Below, piece after piece: positions 34,159 through 41,824 of a stretch of DNA of 64,000 nucleotides (positions are counted from its first letter, which is position 1; every line of letters begins with the position of its first letter). The notes under the pieces are model-generated. The model did no database searches. It saw only the letters and a list, made by a program, of their open reading frames with translations, and was not told where the DNA came from. Source of the stretch: Candidatus Hadarchaeales archaeon. GTDB taxonomy: Archaea > Hadarchaeota > Hadarchaeia > Hadarchaeales > WYZ-LMO6. The translations under genes and the position numbers were made by a program. The stretch spans positions 248,001 to 312,000 of the forward strand of contig JAVYML010000002.1 of the NCBI GenBank assembly GCA_038736355.1. Reading direction: 5' to 3'.

Positions 34159-35692
34159 GCTCTATCCCCGTAACCTTTTTCAACACGGGCTTTATGTCGG
34201 GAGGTTCCTCCTCCGCCAGGGAAGAAGCCTTCTTGGCTATGATGGGAAGGAATTTCTCGAAGATTCCAGCCCTCTGCTCCCTTTCCCTTTGCTTGGTTTT
34301 GCGGTAAAGATAGGAGCGCACTTCCCTAGCAACGTCCATCACCGCAAACCTTAGCTCCTCGTAGATCTCGGGTTCCTCAGCAATGGATTGCTTTCCTGCG
34401 GAAGTGTATGGAACATAGGCAGAACAGAGGTTCACGAAAATCGTGAGAGGGGAATTCTCCGGGTCCAGACCGTACCTTCCCCAGTCTATGTCCCTCAGGG
34501 CAGAGGTGATCACACACCCTCCCTGGTCGAAGATCAGGGGAGCCCTGTTGGCGAACCTCAGGAGTTCCATCCTTTCCCCCTCCCCCTCTTCCCTTCCCGC
34601 CTTTCCACCGTATGCCATCCCCACCTCAACCACAAAGGGTATACCCCCCCTGTAGAACTTCGGCTCCCTTGTGACCGCTGCCACGAATTCTGGCTCATAC
34701 ATTTGCTTCAGGCTTTTCTCGATATGCTCCTTCCCGATGGGTCTCAATCCGCTCGCCGAGGGTGCCATGAACTTCATCTGTTTGAAGGCCTTGATGATCC
34801 TTTCCGCCTCTTCCCAAGTAAGCTCTTGGGGTTTCTTGTCCATTCTCACTCCCGAAAGGCGTTCTACCTCCTCCACCTTTTGCTTGGTCATCCTGGAGAG
34901 TTCTCCTATAAGTACTCCTCCCACCGTCCTGCTCCTCGAATTCCTGCAGAGGACCAGGAGATCATCTGCCATCAACCCCTTGGGATAGAGGGGCATGGGC
35001 TCGGGAGGAGGAGGGACCTCCTTCACCACCCTCTCGAAAACCGTCTTCGTCCCGTCCGGCTCCTCAAAGATGATCTTGGCATGGGGATTGGCGATGGAGG
35101 TCATCTTCAAGTAATGGAAGGGACTGTACCTCGAGCGCTGGTAGGTTACTTCTTTGAGTTCCAGTTCTATCCTGGTACCCTTCCACTTCCCCTGCATCAC
35201 CCTCCTGCTGTGCACTTCTCCCTCGTTCTTGTCCACGTTTATCGAAACCTCCATCTCCACTATCTTACCGTCACCCGTGGACGTCCTCACCAACGCTGGC
35301 TTTCCGGAAGTAATTTGGGCAAACATCACCGCTCCGGAAATCCCTATTCCCTGTTGTCCCCTCTGCTGGAGGAGTCTATGCAACTTGGTCCCCGCCAGCA
35401 TCTTCCCAAAAACACTCGGTATGTATTTCTCGGGGATTCCCGGTCCGTTATCCTCCACCGCCACCTTCAGGTGTTCCGGGTCTTCATCCACCCTTTTTAT
35501 CTCCACCTTGATTTCCGGAAGGATACCTGCCTCCTCACAAGCGTCCAAGGAGTTGGTGACTCCCTCATGCACCACGGTGGTCAGGGAGCGTACCTTTCCA
35601 GTATATCCGAGCATGGCAGCATTCTTCCTGAAGAACTCACTCACACTGTGCTCCCTGAACTCCTCGAAGAGCTCATCCGCTAGCGTTTTCAT
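34142..35692 (-). CDS. top6B: DNA topoisomerase VI subunit B
   Basis: A 516-residue GHKL ATPase subunit that captures and passes DNA. The N-terminal ATP site shows [23 protein letters not shown] and [16 protein letters not shown], followed by an H2TH and transducer domain. It is normal in length for archaea. It overlaps the upstream KH gene by 4 bases (ATGA type) and the A subunit downstream. Confidence 0.97.
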   Translation of the reverse strand: MKTLADELFEEFREHSVSEFFRKNAAMLGYTGKVRSLTTVVHEGVTNSLDACEEAGILPEIKVEIKRVDEDPEHLKVAVEDNGPGIPEKYIPSVFGKMLAGTKLHRLLQQRGQQGIGISGAVMFAQITSGKPALVRTSTGDGKIVEMEVSINVDKNEGEVHSRRVMQGKWKGTRIELELKEVTYQRSRYSPFHYLKMTSIANPHAKIIFEEPDGTKTVFERVVKEVPPPPEPMPLYPKGLMADDLLVLCRNSRSRTVGGVLIGELSRMTKQKVEEVERLSGVRMDKKPQELTWEEAERIIKAFKQMKFMAPSASGLRPIGKEHIEKSLKQMYEPEFVAAVTREPKFYRGGIPFVVEVGMAYGGKAGREEGEGERMELLRFANRAPLIFDQGGCVITSALRDIDWGRYGLDPENSPLTIFVNLCSAYVPYTSAGKQSIAEEPEIYEELRFAVMDVAREVRSYLYRKTKQREREQRAGIFEKFLPIIAKKASSLAEEEPPDIKPVLKKVTGIELEGGE

Positions 35693-36243
35693 CCCTTACC
35701 AGCCTCCCTTCTCTCCCCTTCCGCACGCATCCTTTCCAAGAACCTATAAACGGTGGAGTGCTCCGCTCCTCCCAATAACATCTCCACGGCCCTTCTGGCA
35801 CGCCTAAGCTCCTCGGGGGTTCCTATGAGTGCCACCGTTTTTCCGTACACGGAGACCAAAGCCCCCGAAAGTTCCTCGATGGTCCTCCTGGCCTTTCCTT
35901 CCTCCCCTATCACCCTCCCTCTAAGCCTCGTCATAGCCTTCTCCGATCCCCCGTAATCCTCTAGTTCGATCACCTCTAGGTAATGGTCCTCCTCGAGGAG
36001 GGAAAAAGCCTTCTCTGGACTGAAACCCCTTCCTATAGCCCTCAAGACTTCCCTTGCCTTCAGCGCCGAAAGGGGATCTTCCCCCCTGAAAATTTGCACC
36101 ACTCCTTCCTCACTGTCGAAGAGGAGCTTCACTCCCGTTCTGCGCTCGATCTCCCTCTTCACGCTCCCCTTCTTCCCTATCGCCACTCCTATCCTATCCT
36201 TGGGGAGTCTGAGGATTTCGGAGGGACCCTCAGCTTCCTCCAC
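35689..36243 (-). CDS. Dim2/Pno1-like KH-domain protein (ribosome assembly)
   Basis: A 184-residue protein with two KH folds, each with a GxxG loop: RIGVAIGKKGSVKREIE near residue 20 and RGRVIGEEGKARRTIEEL near 110. The archaeal family acts in 16S rRNA 3'-end maturation together with Rio kinases, and rio1 is directly upstream with a 14-base overlap. This pairing is conserved in archaea. Confidence 0.9.
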   Translation of the reverse strand: MEEAEGPSEILRLPKDRIGVAIGKKGSVKREIERRTGVKLLFDSEEGVVQIFRGEDPLSALKAREVLRAIGRGFSPEKAFSLLEEDHYLEVIELEDYGGSEKAMTRLRGRVIGEEGKARRTIEELSGALVSVYGKTVALIGTPEELRRARRAVEMLLGGAEHSTVYRFLERMRAEGERREAGKG

Positions 36244-37003
36244 CCTTCACCTCCTCTAGGAGTTCCTCCAAGGGCGGGACGGAAACTCCTTGTCTCCTGA
36301 AATAATTGGAAAGGTTGGAAAGATCCCTTTTCAGGAGCTCATCCGCCATAGGACTTGAAATATCCGTGCCCAAAGAAAAATCTATCAGTACGGGGTCGGG
36401 AGTCAGGAGCACGTTGTACTCGCTCAAATCCGCATGAACGAGTTTGGCTTCCCGGTAAAGGATCCCCACTTCCCTCAAAATCTTTTCGAAGGTCTTGGCG
36501 GGGTTCTTTGGCGGACAATCCTTCATCCTGGGATAGGGGAGACCCCCCTTTCCTATGAATTCCATCACGAGCACGTTTTTCTCATAATCGAGGGCCCTAG
36601 GCGCCGAAACCCCTGCTTCACCAGCTCTCTGAAGGTTCTTGTATTCTCGGGAAGCCCAGGCGTACACCACTTGCCTTCTGTCCTTGTATATTCCCTTGAA
36701 TCTGGGATCCATCACCAGATAGCGGTACATGTTCTTGAAATCTGAAGTGGCAACCCTGTAAATTTTGACCGCCACGTGTTCCCCTTCCGAGTTCAAGGCC
36801 CTGAAAACGTGCGCCTCCTTGCCCGTGCTTACCGCCCCTCCAAAACGATCTATGGTCCCGCGGTTGATCATATGATATAGGGTTAGGAGGGTGGAAGCAT
36901 CGAAAACCCTTTCCACCACCTTGCGCATCTCGGAGTCCTTTTCCAACCTTTCGTACTTCCAGCCCTCGCCTTCGCGCAGGAACTCCTGAAAATCCTCGGA
37001 CAA
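36230..37003 (-). CDS. rio1: Rio1-type atypical serine kinase
   Basis: A 257-residue Rio kinase for small-subunit ribosome maturation. The flexible P-loop is in GGAVSTGKEAHVFRAL, the catalytic loop in LVHADLSEYNVLL, and the metal-binding aspartate in VLIDFSLGTD. It lies one base after eIF1A and overlaps the KH gene. Confidence 0.95.
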   Translation of the reverse strand: MSEDFQEFLREGEGWKYERLEKDSEMRKVVERVFDASTLLTLYHMINRGTIDRFGGAVSTGKEAHVFRALNSEGEHVAVKIYRVATSDFKNMYRYLVMDPRFKGIYKDRRQVVYAWASREYKNLQRAGEAGVSAPRALDYEKNVLVMEFIGKGGLPYPRMKDCPPKNPAKTFEKILREVGILYREAKLVHADLSEYNVLLTPDPVLIDFSLGTDISSPMADELLKRDLSNLSNYFRRQGVSVPPLEELLEEVKGGGS

Positions 37004-37004
37004 C

Positions 37005-37295
37005 TTACTCCCACAATCCCTTCTTCTTAAGCCATTCCACCTCGGTTCCGGTATAGCGGTAAACTAAATCCCCTTTTTTGTCTCCCTCCACTTCCCAGGG
37101 AGCCACTATTACAACATCGTCCACCCTCACCCATTCCCTCTTCTTCATTTTTCCAGGAATCCTACAGATCCTGACATGGCCATCCCTACACCTCACCCTC
37201 AACCTATCGAAACCTACTATCTGCTCCACTATGCCAAGGACTTCCCCATCCTTCGGGAGACGGAGCCTGCCCTCCTCATTTGTTTTTTCTGGCAT
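37005..37295 (-). CDS. eif1A: Translation initiation factor aIF1A
   Basis: A 96-residue S1/OB-fold factor with GEVLGIVEQIVGFDRLRVRC and the conserved RVCRIPGK-type segment RICRIPGKMKKREWVRVDD. It helps position initiator tRNA and mRNA on the 30S subunit. Its ATG overlaps the end of the upstream LeuA-family gene by 20 bases, so it is transcribed from that operon. Confidence 0.96.
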   Translation of the reverse strand: MPEKTNEEGRLRLPKDGEVLGIVEQIVGFDRLRVRCRDGHVRICRIPGKMKKREWVRVDDVVIVAPWEVEGDKKGDLVYRYTGTEVEWLKKKGLWE

Positions 37296-38790
37296 ACTTC
37301 ATCCTCCTATCCCAAAGAAACCTGTTGACCCCAGCCAGCATGGCCTGCACGCTGGCCATGATAATATCACTAGATGTACCCCTCGATGTTATAATTTTTC
37401 TGCCATCCGTCAACTTCACTACCACACTGACGACGGCATCGGTTCCCCCAGAGATGGCATCCACATGGTATTCCTGCAACTTCACATTGGACATCCCTTC
37501 CAATATTTTTCTGATGGCGTTCATGGCTGCATCCACTGGACCCACTCCGATTCCAGAATTCTGAAGTTCCTTTCCGTTCACCAGAAGGCGCACCGAAGCT
37601 GTGGGGGTGATCTTGTTTCCACTAACCACCGTTAGCTCTTGTAGCTTGACCATCTCCTCAAAGGATCTTCCCAAAACTGAATCCACGATTGCCCTCCATT
37701 CCGCATCCGTCACCATCTTACCTTTATCTCCCAAGGCCTTTACTTGGGAGAAGATTTCCTTGATCTGCTCTTCCGAAGCTTTTATCCCAAGCTTCTTCAA
37801 TTCGTTGCGGATGAACGCCATTCCCACATGCTTTCCCAATACGAACCTCCTTTTCTGTCCCACCAGCTCCGGTGAGAGGGGTTCGTAGGTCCCTGGAAAC
37901 CTGAGCACCCCATGGGTGTGGATTCCCGATTCGTGTGAAAAGGCGTTATCACCCACAATGGCCTTGTTCGGCGGGACGGGTACCCCCGTCAATCTCTCCA
38001 CCAGCTCCGAAGTTTGGTACAACTTCCTGAGCTTGATTCCGGTTTTGAATCCATAGAAGTAGTGAAGAGAGGTCACCACCTCCTCCAACGAAGCATTCCC
38101 CGCCCTTTCCCCCAATCCATTCACCGTGACATGAACTTCCTTTGCCCCTCCTCTCACCGCCCCTATGGTGTTGGCGGTGGCTAGGCCGAAATCGTCATGA
38201 CAATGGACTGAGATGGGAAGGGAGAAGGAGCTGGTGAGATCCAAAAAAAGTCCTTGAATTTTTTCCGGAGTCATGATTCCCACCGTATCGCACACGCACA
38301 AACGGTGTACCCCCTCCTCCACACCTATGGAAAAGAATTCCTTGAGGAAAGCTGGGTCGGTTCTACTCCCATCCTCGGCCGAAAGCTCTACCTTCAAACC
38401 GTGGTCCAAGGCATATCGACAGGCCTCCCTTGCCATTTCCTTCAACTGGGAGCGGGATTTTCTCAATTTGTACTTCAGGTGGATATCAGAAGTCGGAAGT
38501 ACCAAATGAACACTATCCACCTCACATTCCAAGGCTGCATCTATGTCTTCCTTAACTCCCCGACTGAAGCTACATATTTCCGCCCTCAGTCCCTGCCTCA
38601 CCACGGCCTTGAGGGCTTTCCTTTCCCCCTCCGAAACGATGGCCGATCCGGCCTCTATGATGTCCACTCCCAGCTCATCTAGGGCTATGGCTATCTCCAA
38701 CTTCTGTTCTGGGGTGAGGGCGAGCCCAGGCATCTGCTCGCCGTCCCTCAGGGTGGTATCCAGAACCGCTATTCTCCTGTCTGGCTTCAT
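37276..38790 (-). CDS. 2-isopropylmalate / citramalate synthase family (paralogue A)
   Basis: A 504-residue synthase that condenses acetyl-CoA with a 2-oxoacid. It has the DTTLRDGEQMPGLALTPEQK metal/substrate loop, SVHCHDDFGLATAN, and the HVTVNGLGERAGNASLEE motif. A C-terminal LeuA regulatory dimer domain follows. A citramalate synthase role (isoleucine pathway) or isopropylmalate synthase (leucine) is possible; one of the two paralogues in this pair may do each. Homocitrate synthase is less likely because lysA indicates a DAP lysine route. It carries 158-base and 61-base tracts identical to its divergent neighbour. Confidence 0.92.
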   Translation of the reverse strand: MKPDRRIAVLDTTLRDGEQMPGLALTPEQKLEIAIALDELGVDIIEAGSAIVSEGERKALKAVVRQGLRAEICSFSRGVKEDIDAALECEVDSVHLVLPTSDIHLKYKLRKSRSQLKEMAREACRYALDHGLKVELSAEDGSRTDPAFLKEFFSIGVEEGVHRLCVCDTVGIMTPEKIQGLFLDLTSSFSLPISVHCHDDFGLATANTIGAVRGGAKEVHVTVNGLGERAGNASLEEVVTSLHYFYGFKTGIKLRKLYQTSELVERLTGVPVPPNKAIVGDNAFSHESGIHTHGVLRFPGTYEPLSPELVGQKRRFVLGKHVGMAFIRNELKKLGIKASEEQIKEIFSQVKALGDKGKMVTDAEWRAIVDSVLGRSFEEMVKLQELTVVSGNKITPTASVRLLVNGKELQNSGIGVGPVDAAMNAIRKILEGMSNVKLQEYHVDAISGGTDAVVSVVVKLTDGRKIITSRGTSSDIIMASVQAMLAGVNRFLWDRRMKYARKNK

Positions 38791-38808
38791 CCTAAAACTT
38801 ACAGTCTT

Positions 38809-38817
38809 ATTATATAT
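38809..38817. promoter_or_regulatory. Shared symmetrical TATA element between the two LeuA-family genes
   Basis: ATTATATAT lies in the 44 bases between the divergent genes. Its centre is about 23-25 bases from both start codons (38790 on minus, 38835 on plus), so one element could direct leaderless transcripts both ways. Confidence 0.6.
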
Positions 38818-38834
38818 GAAGTCGAGGGAAAAGG

Positions 38835-40385
38835 ATGCAGCCTATTCTCGTAAGCGGTCTCAATAAGGAAATCGTTAAGGGGCTAAACCTTCCCAAGCGA
38901 GTGAGGATTTTCGACACCACCCTTCGGGACGGGGAGCAGACCCCGGGGGTATCGCTGACACCCGATCAAAAGATGCGTATAGCCAGGCAACTGAACAGGC
39001 TGGGGGTAGATTGTATAGAGGCGGGCTTTCCGGTCGTTTCGGAGGGAGAATATCAGGCAGTCAAAAAAATTGCCCAAGCAGGTCTGGACTCGGAAATCTG
39101 CGCCCTTGCCAGGTGTTCAAAAGAAGATGTAGACTTGGCGGTGGAATGCGGTGTGGAATCGATTCATCTTTTCATAGCCACCTCCGACATCCATCTGAAG
39201 TACAAGTTGAGAATGACTAGAAAAGAAGTGTTGAAAAGGGCTGTGGAGCACGTGAAGTATGCCAAACGAAAGGGAGTGACGGTGGAGTTCTCCGCCGAGG
39301 ACGCCACAAGAACTGAGCTGAGCTTCCTCAAGGAGGTCTACAAACAAGTAGTCAAAGCGGGGGCGGATAGGATAAACGTGCCCGACACGGTGGGGGTCAT
39401 TACTCCCCGGGCCATGTACCAGCTTATCTCCTCCCTAAAACAGGAGATAAACGTACCCATCTCGGTACACTGTCATGACGATTTTGGCTTGGCCGTTTCC
39501 AACTCCTTGGCCGCTGTGGAAGCTGGTGCCGAACAGGTCCATGTCACGGTGAATGGATTGGGGGAAAGGGCGGGGAATGCTTCGTTGGAGGAGGTGGTGA
39601 TGTCCCTCAGGGCCTTCTACGGAATAAAACCCAGAGTCAAAACCCGTCTGCTGGTGGAGACTTCGGAGCTGGTGGAGAGATTGACGGGGGTACCCGTCCC
39701 GCCGAACAAGGCCATTGTGGGTGATAACGCCTTTTCACACGAATCGGGAATCCACACCCATGGGGTGCTCAGGTTTCCAGGGACCTACGAACCCCTCTCA
39801 CCGGAGCTGGTGGGACACCATCGTAGGTTGGTGTTGGGAAAGCATGCCGGAAGCAAATCCGTGGAAAGGGAACTCAGGGAAATGGGTCTGAAGCCCACCC
39901 AAGCCCAACTGAAAGAGATAACCAGGCAACTCAAGGCCCTTGCGGACAAAGGAAAGCGTATCACGGATGCCGACATAAGAGCCGTTGCTGAACATGTGAT
40001 TGGAAAGCTGCCTGCCGAAAAGAGGGTAGTGGAGATCAAAGAAATCATAGTAAACACTGGAAACACCATCACGCCCACTGCTTCTGTCAGACTGCTGGTT
40101 AAAGGTGAGGAAAGGGTGGGCTCGAGTGTGGGAGTGGGGCCCGTCGATGCTGCCATCAATGCTATCCGCAATTCCCTCTCGGAGGCCCAAGAGCTGAAAC
40201 TAAAGGAATTTCATTTGGATGCCATAACCGGGGGAAGCGATGCCTTGGCAGAGGTTACCATAAAGCTTGAGGATAAGAAGGGAAACCTCTACATCTCCAA
40301 GGGGGTCAAGGAAGATGTGGTACTAGCCAGCGTGGAGGCTATGATCAATGGCATAAACAAATACTTCCTTAAAAAAGGATACTAA
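38835..40385 (+). CDS. leuA: 2-isopropylmalate / citramalate synthase family (paralogue B)
   Basis: A 516-residue homologue of the divergent gene, with about 20 extra N-terminal residues (MQPILVSGLNKEIVKGLNLP). It has DTTLRDGEQTPGVSLTPDQK, VHCHDDFGLAVSN, the SGIHTHGVLRFPGTYEPLSP zinc-ligand region and a C-terminal regulatory domain with TGNTITPTASVRL. It is the better candidate for leucine-pathway isopropylmalate synthase, though the two cannot be separated confidently by eye. It overlaps the convergent SatP gene by 4 bases. Confidence 0.92.
   Translation: MQPILVSGLNKEIVKGLNLPKRVRIFDTTLRDGEQTPGVSLTPDQKMRIARQLNRLGVDCIEAGFPVVSEGEYQAVKKIAQAGLDSEICALARCSKEDVDLAVECGVESIHLFIATSDIHLKYKLRMTRKEVLKRAVEHVKYAKRKGVTVEFSAEDATRTELSFLKEVYKQVVKAGADRINVPDTVGVITPRAMYQLISSLKQEINVPISVHCHDDFGLAVSNSLAAVEAGAEQVHVTVNGLGERAGNASLEEVVMSLRAFYGIKPRVKTRLLVETSELVERLTGVPVPPNKAIVGDNAFSHESGIHTHGVLRFPGTYEPLSPELVGHHRRLVLGKHAGSKSVERELREMGLKPTQAQLKEITRQLKALADKGKRITDADIRAVAEHVIGKLPAEKRVVEIKEIIVNTGNTITPTASVRLLVKGEERVGSSVGVGPVDAAINAIRNSLSEAQELKLKEFHLDAITGGSDALAEVTIKLEDKKGNLYISKGVKEDVVLASVEAMINGINKYFLKKGY
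39540..39600 (+). repeat. 61-base tract identical to 38073-38133 on the other strand (leuA paralogues)
   Basis: The DNA for HVTVNGLGERAGNASLEEVV is identical in both genes, again in inverted orientation and flanked by diverged sequence. It is a second conversion-like tract about 60 bases from the 158-base one. Confidence 0.9.
39660..39817 (+). repeat. 158-base tract identical to 37856-38013 on the other strand (leuA paralogues)
   Basis: The DNA encoding SELVERLTGVPVPPNKAIVG onward to PEL VG is identical base for base in the two divergent synthase genes, including third codon positions. Flanking sequence differs freely. This is an inverted repeat about 1.6 kb apart, and is most easily explained by gene conversion. 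Confidence 0.9.
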
Positions 40386-40960
40386 AGGGGCCTTCCAGAA
40401 CCCGGTAATTCTTTTCCCGTGTGATCGAAAAAGATGGCACAAAAAGCTGCCCACATGGCCAAAATACCACACACCAGCCCAAAGTAGCCTGCCCACCGCA
40501 GGAGGACTTCTGCCCCCCTGATGGCATGGGCGGCAAGCAGGAAAAAGGTGAGCCAGAGGGTGCCAAACACGAAGACGAGGTTCCAGCTGTGCTTGAAAGT
40601 CAGGATCCACATGAAAAAGCTGAACATTCCCCAAACGATCATAAAGGAAGCCAACGCCCTAGAAGAGGCGCTGGTAGCTATCCCGATGGTTCTCAAAAGC
40701 CAGTAAAAGGCTAAAACCTCCCAAAAAGATCCATAGGCAGAAAAGGCGGTGGCCGCAAACATTTCTCCTCTTTTGAAAGCCATCCCTCCAGCTATTAGTT
40801 GAACAATGCCACCAGAAAAAATGGCCATGGGCAAAAGCAAACTTCCTTCCAGCGTAGCATCCACCACGTTGAGGTTCATCAAACTCAACAAAATCGTGGT
40901 CATGCCAAAAACCATCAGTCCCAAAGTGGTCGGATTGGCTGGCTGGTCTTGAGGAGGCAT
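40382..40960 (-). CDS. satP: GPR1/FUN34/YaaH (SatP) family acetate/succinate channel
   Basis: A 192-residue membrane protein with six predicted helices. The family motif near the N terminus reads NPTTLGLMVFGMTT (NPAPLGL in others), and FKRGEMFAATAFSAYGSFW matches the second conserved region. Members carry acetate, succinate or ammonium across the membrane. It is a single gene with a TATA box (CTTTTTATAGG, 40982-40992 on minus) 26 bases before its ATG. Acid transport could tie in with the CoA-transferase and AOR genes at the start of the window. Confidence 0.88.
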   Translation of the reverse strand: MPPQDQPANPTTLGLMVFGMTTILLSLMNLNVVDATLEGSLLLPMAIFSGGIVQLIAGGMAFKRGEMFAATAFSAYGSFWEVLAFYWLLRTIGIATSASSRALASFMIVWGMFSFFMWILTFKHSWNLVFVFGTLWLTFFLLAAHAIRGAEVLLRWAGYFGLVCGILAMWAAFCAIFFDHTGKELPGSGRPL

Positions 40961-41022
40961 CAGAAAGCCTTCTAAACCCTTCCTATAAAAAGCTTCCCAC
41001 CTTCCAAAGAGAAAAAGAAAAA

Positions 41023-41646
41023 TTATTTCTTTTCCTCGGAGGGCTCCTTTTTCTCTTTGATTTCTATTTTTTCACCACTCACGGGTTTCTCCAGTCTCCT
41101 GAGGATTACCTCCAACACACCGTTCTCGAAAGTAGCATCGGCAGATTTTGGATCCACCTTGTAAGGCAGCTCCACTTCCTTGTGGTATTTCCATTCTCCC
41201 CTTTCCGCCGAAATCACCAGTCTATCTTCTTCTACCCTCAAATCTATATCGGACCTGCTCACCCCAGGCAGCTCTGCCACCACTCGGATGTGTTTTGGTC
41301 CCGGAATACATTCCACCAGTGGTTCCCTCTTCATCTCCAAGGCCGGCACTCCTTCTGGCGGAACGACATTACCGAAAACCTTAATGGAAGGCTTCCCATC
41401 CGGTCCCACCGTTATCGAATAGCCCCTTACCACTGGTCCGTATGTCCTTACCGTACTACCATCCGGCAAAGTGTATTCTCTCATCAGCTCCCTAGGTGGT
41501 TCCCTCACCAATCTGGTGAGGAACCTTTCGAGTTCTCTGTCCATCTCGCTAAAACGCCTGAAGAATCTCTCGAATTCCCTGTCTATCTCCCTGAAGAAAT
41601 CGGGCCACTCCCTCCTCCTAAACCAATTTTCCCAGAAATCCCACAT
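41023..41646 (-). CDS. hsp20: Small heat-shock protein Hsp20
   Basis: A 207-residue chaperone. Residues about 115-190 form the alpha-crystallin domain (HIRVVAELPGVSRSDIDLRVEEDRLVISA, with FENGVLEVILRR). The N-terminal arm is aromatic and Arg-rich (MWDFWENWFRRREWPDFFRE) and drives oligomerisation. The tail is charged. A G-rich ribosome binding site (AGGGGG) precedes the ATG, so this message probably has a leader. Confidence 0.93.
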   Translation of the reverse strand: MWDFWENWFRRREWPDFFREIDREFERFFRRFSEMDRELERFLTRLVREPPRELMREYTLPDGSTVRTYGPVVRGYSITVGPDGKPSIKVFGNVVPPEGVPALEMKREPLVECIPGPKHIRVVAELPGVSRSDIDLRVEEDRLVISAERGEWKYHKEVELPYKVDPKSADATFENGVLEVILRRLEKPVSGEKIEIKEKKEPSEEKK

Positions 41647-41726
41647 CTTCCCCCTAATTTTTTCGAGGAACCTGAGGTAAAAAGAGTTTCGGTAAACCTT
41701 TATCGGAAGAGGGAGAAAAAGAAAAT

Positions 41727-41788
41727 GCCGATGATGTCACGGTAAAGGCTGAGCCGAGCGATGATTTGAATGATGGGCGGACTGAGGC
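41727..41788 (+). ncRNA. Box C/D sRNA (2'-O-methylation guide)
   Basis: A short terminal stem GCC (41727-41729)/GGC (41786-41788) encloses box C ATGATGT (41731-41737), an 11-base guide, D' CTGA (41749-41752), C' ATGATTT (41761-41767), a 14-base guide and D CTGA (41782-41785). The 8-base D'-C' spacer and guide lengths fit archaeal sRNAs. A TATA-like ACCTTTATC lies about 25 bases upstream. Predicted modified residues pair five bases upstream of D' and D; I could not match them to an rRNA or tRNA target. Confidence 0.72.
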
Positions 41789-41824
41789 AAAAAAAGGGAT
41801 TCTGGGCTGGTTTCAGCCCAGAAT
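41789..41824 (-). terminator. Terminator of the GltB-like gene
   Basis: On the minus strand an 11-bp perfect stem ATTCTGGGCTG/CAGCCCAGAAT with a 4-base loop begins in the last codons of the gene. It is followed by CCC and seven T residues (41795-41789). The A run of the opposite strand abuts the 3' end of the C/D sRNA. Confidence 0.85.

Noticed and set aside
34388-35683. A 431-residue open frame antisense to topoisomerase VI subunit B
   Set aside because: Its residues are rich in His, Leu, Pro and Arg with no domain, and the opposite strand encodes a complete, conserved top6B. It is a shadow of that gene.
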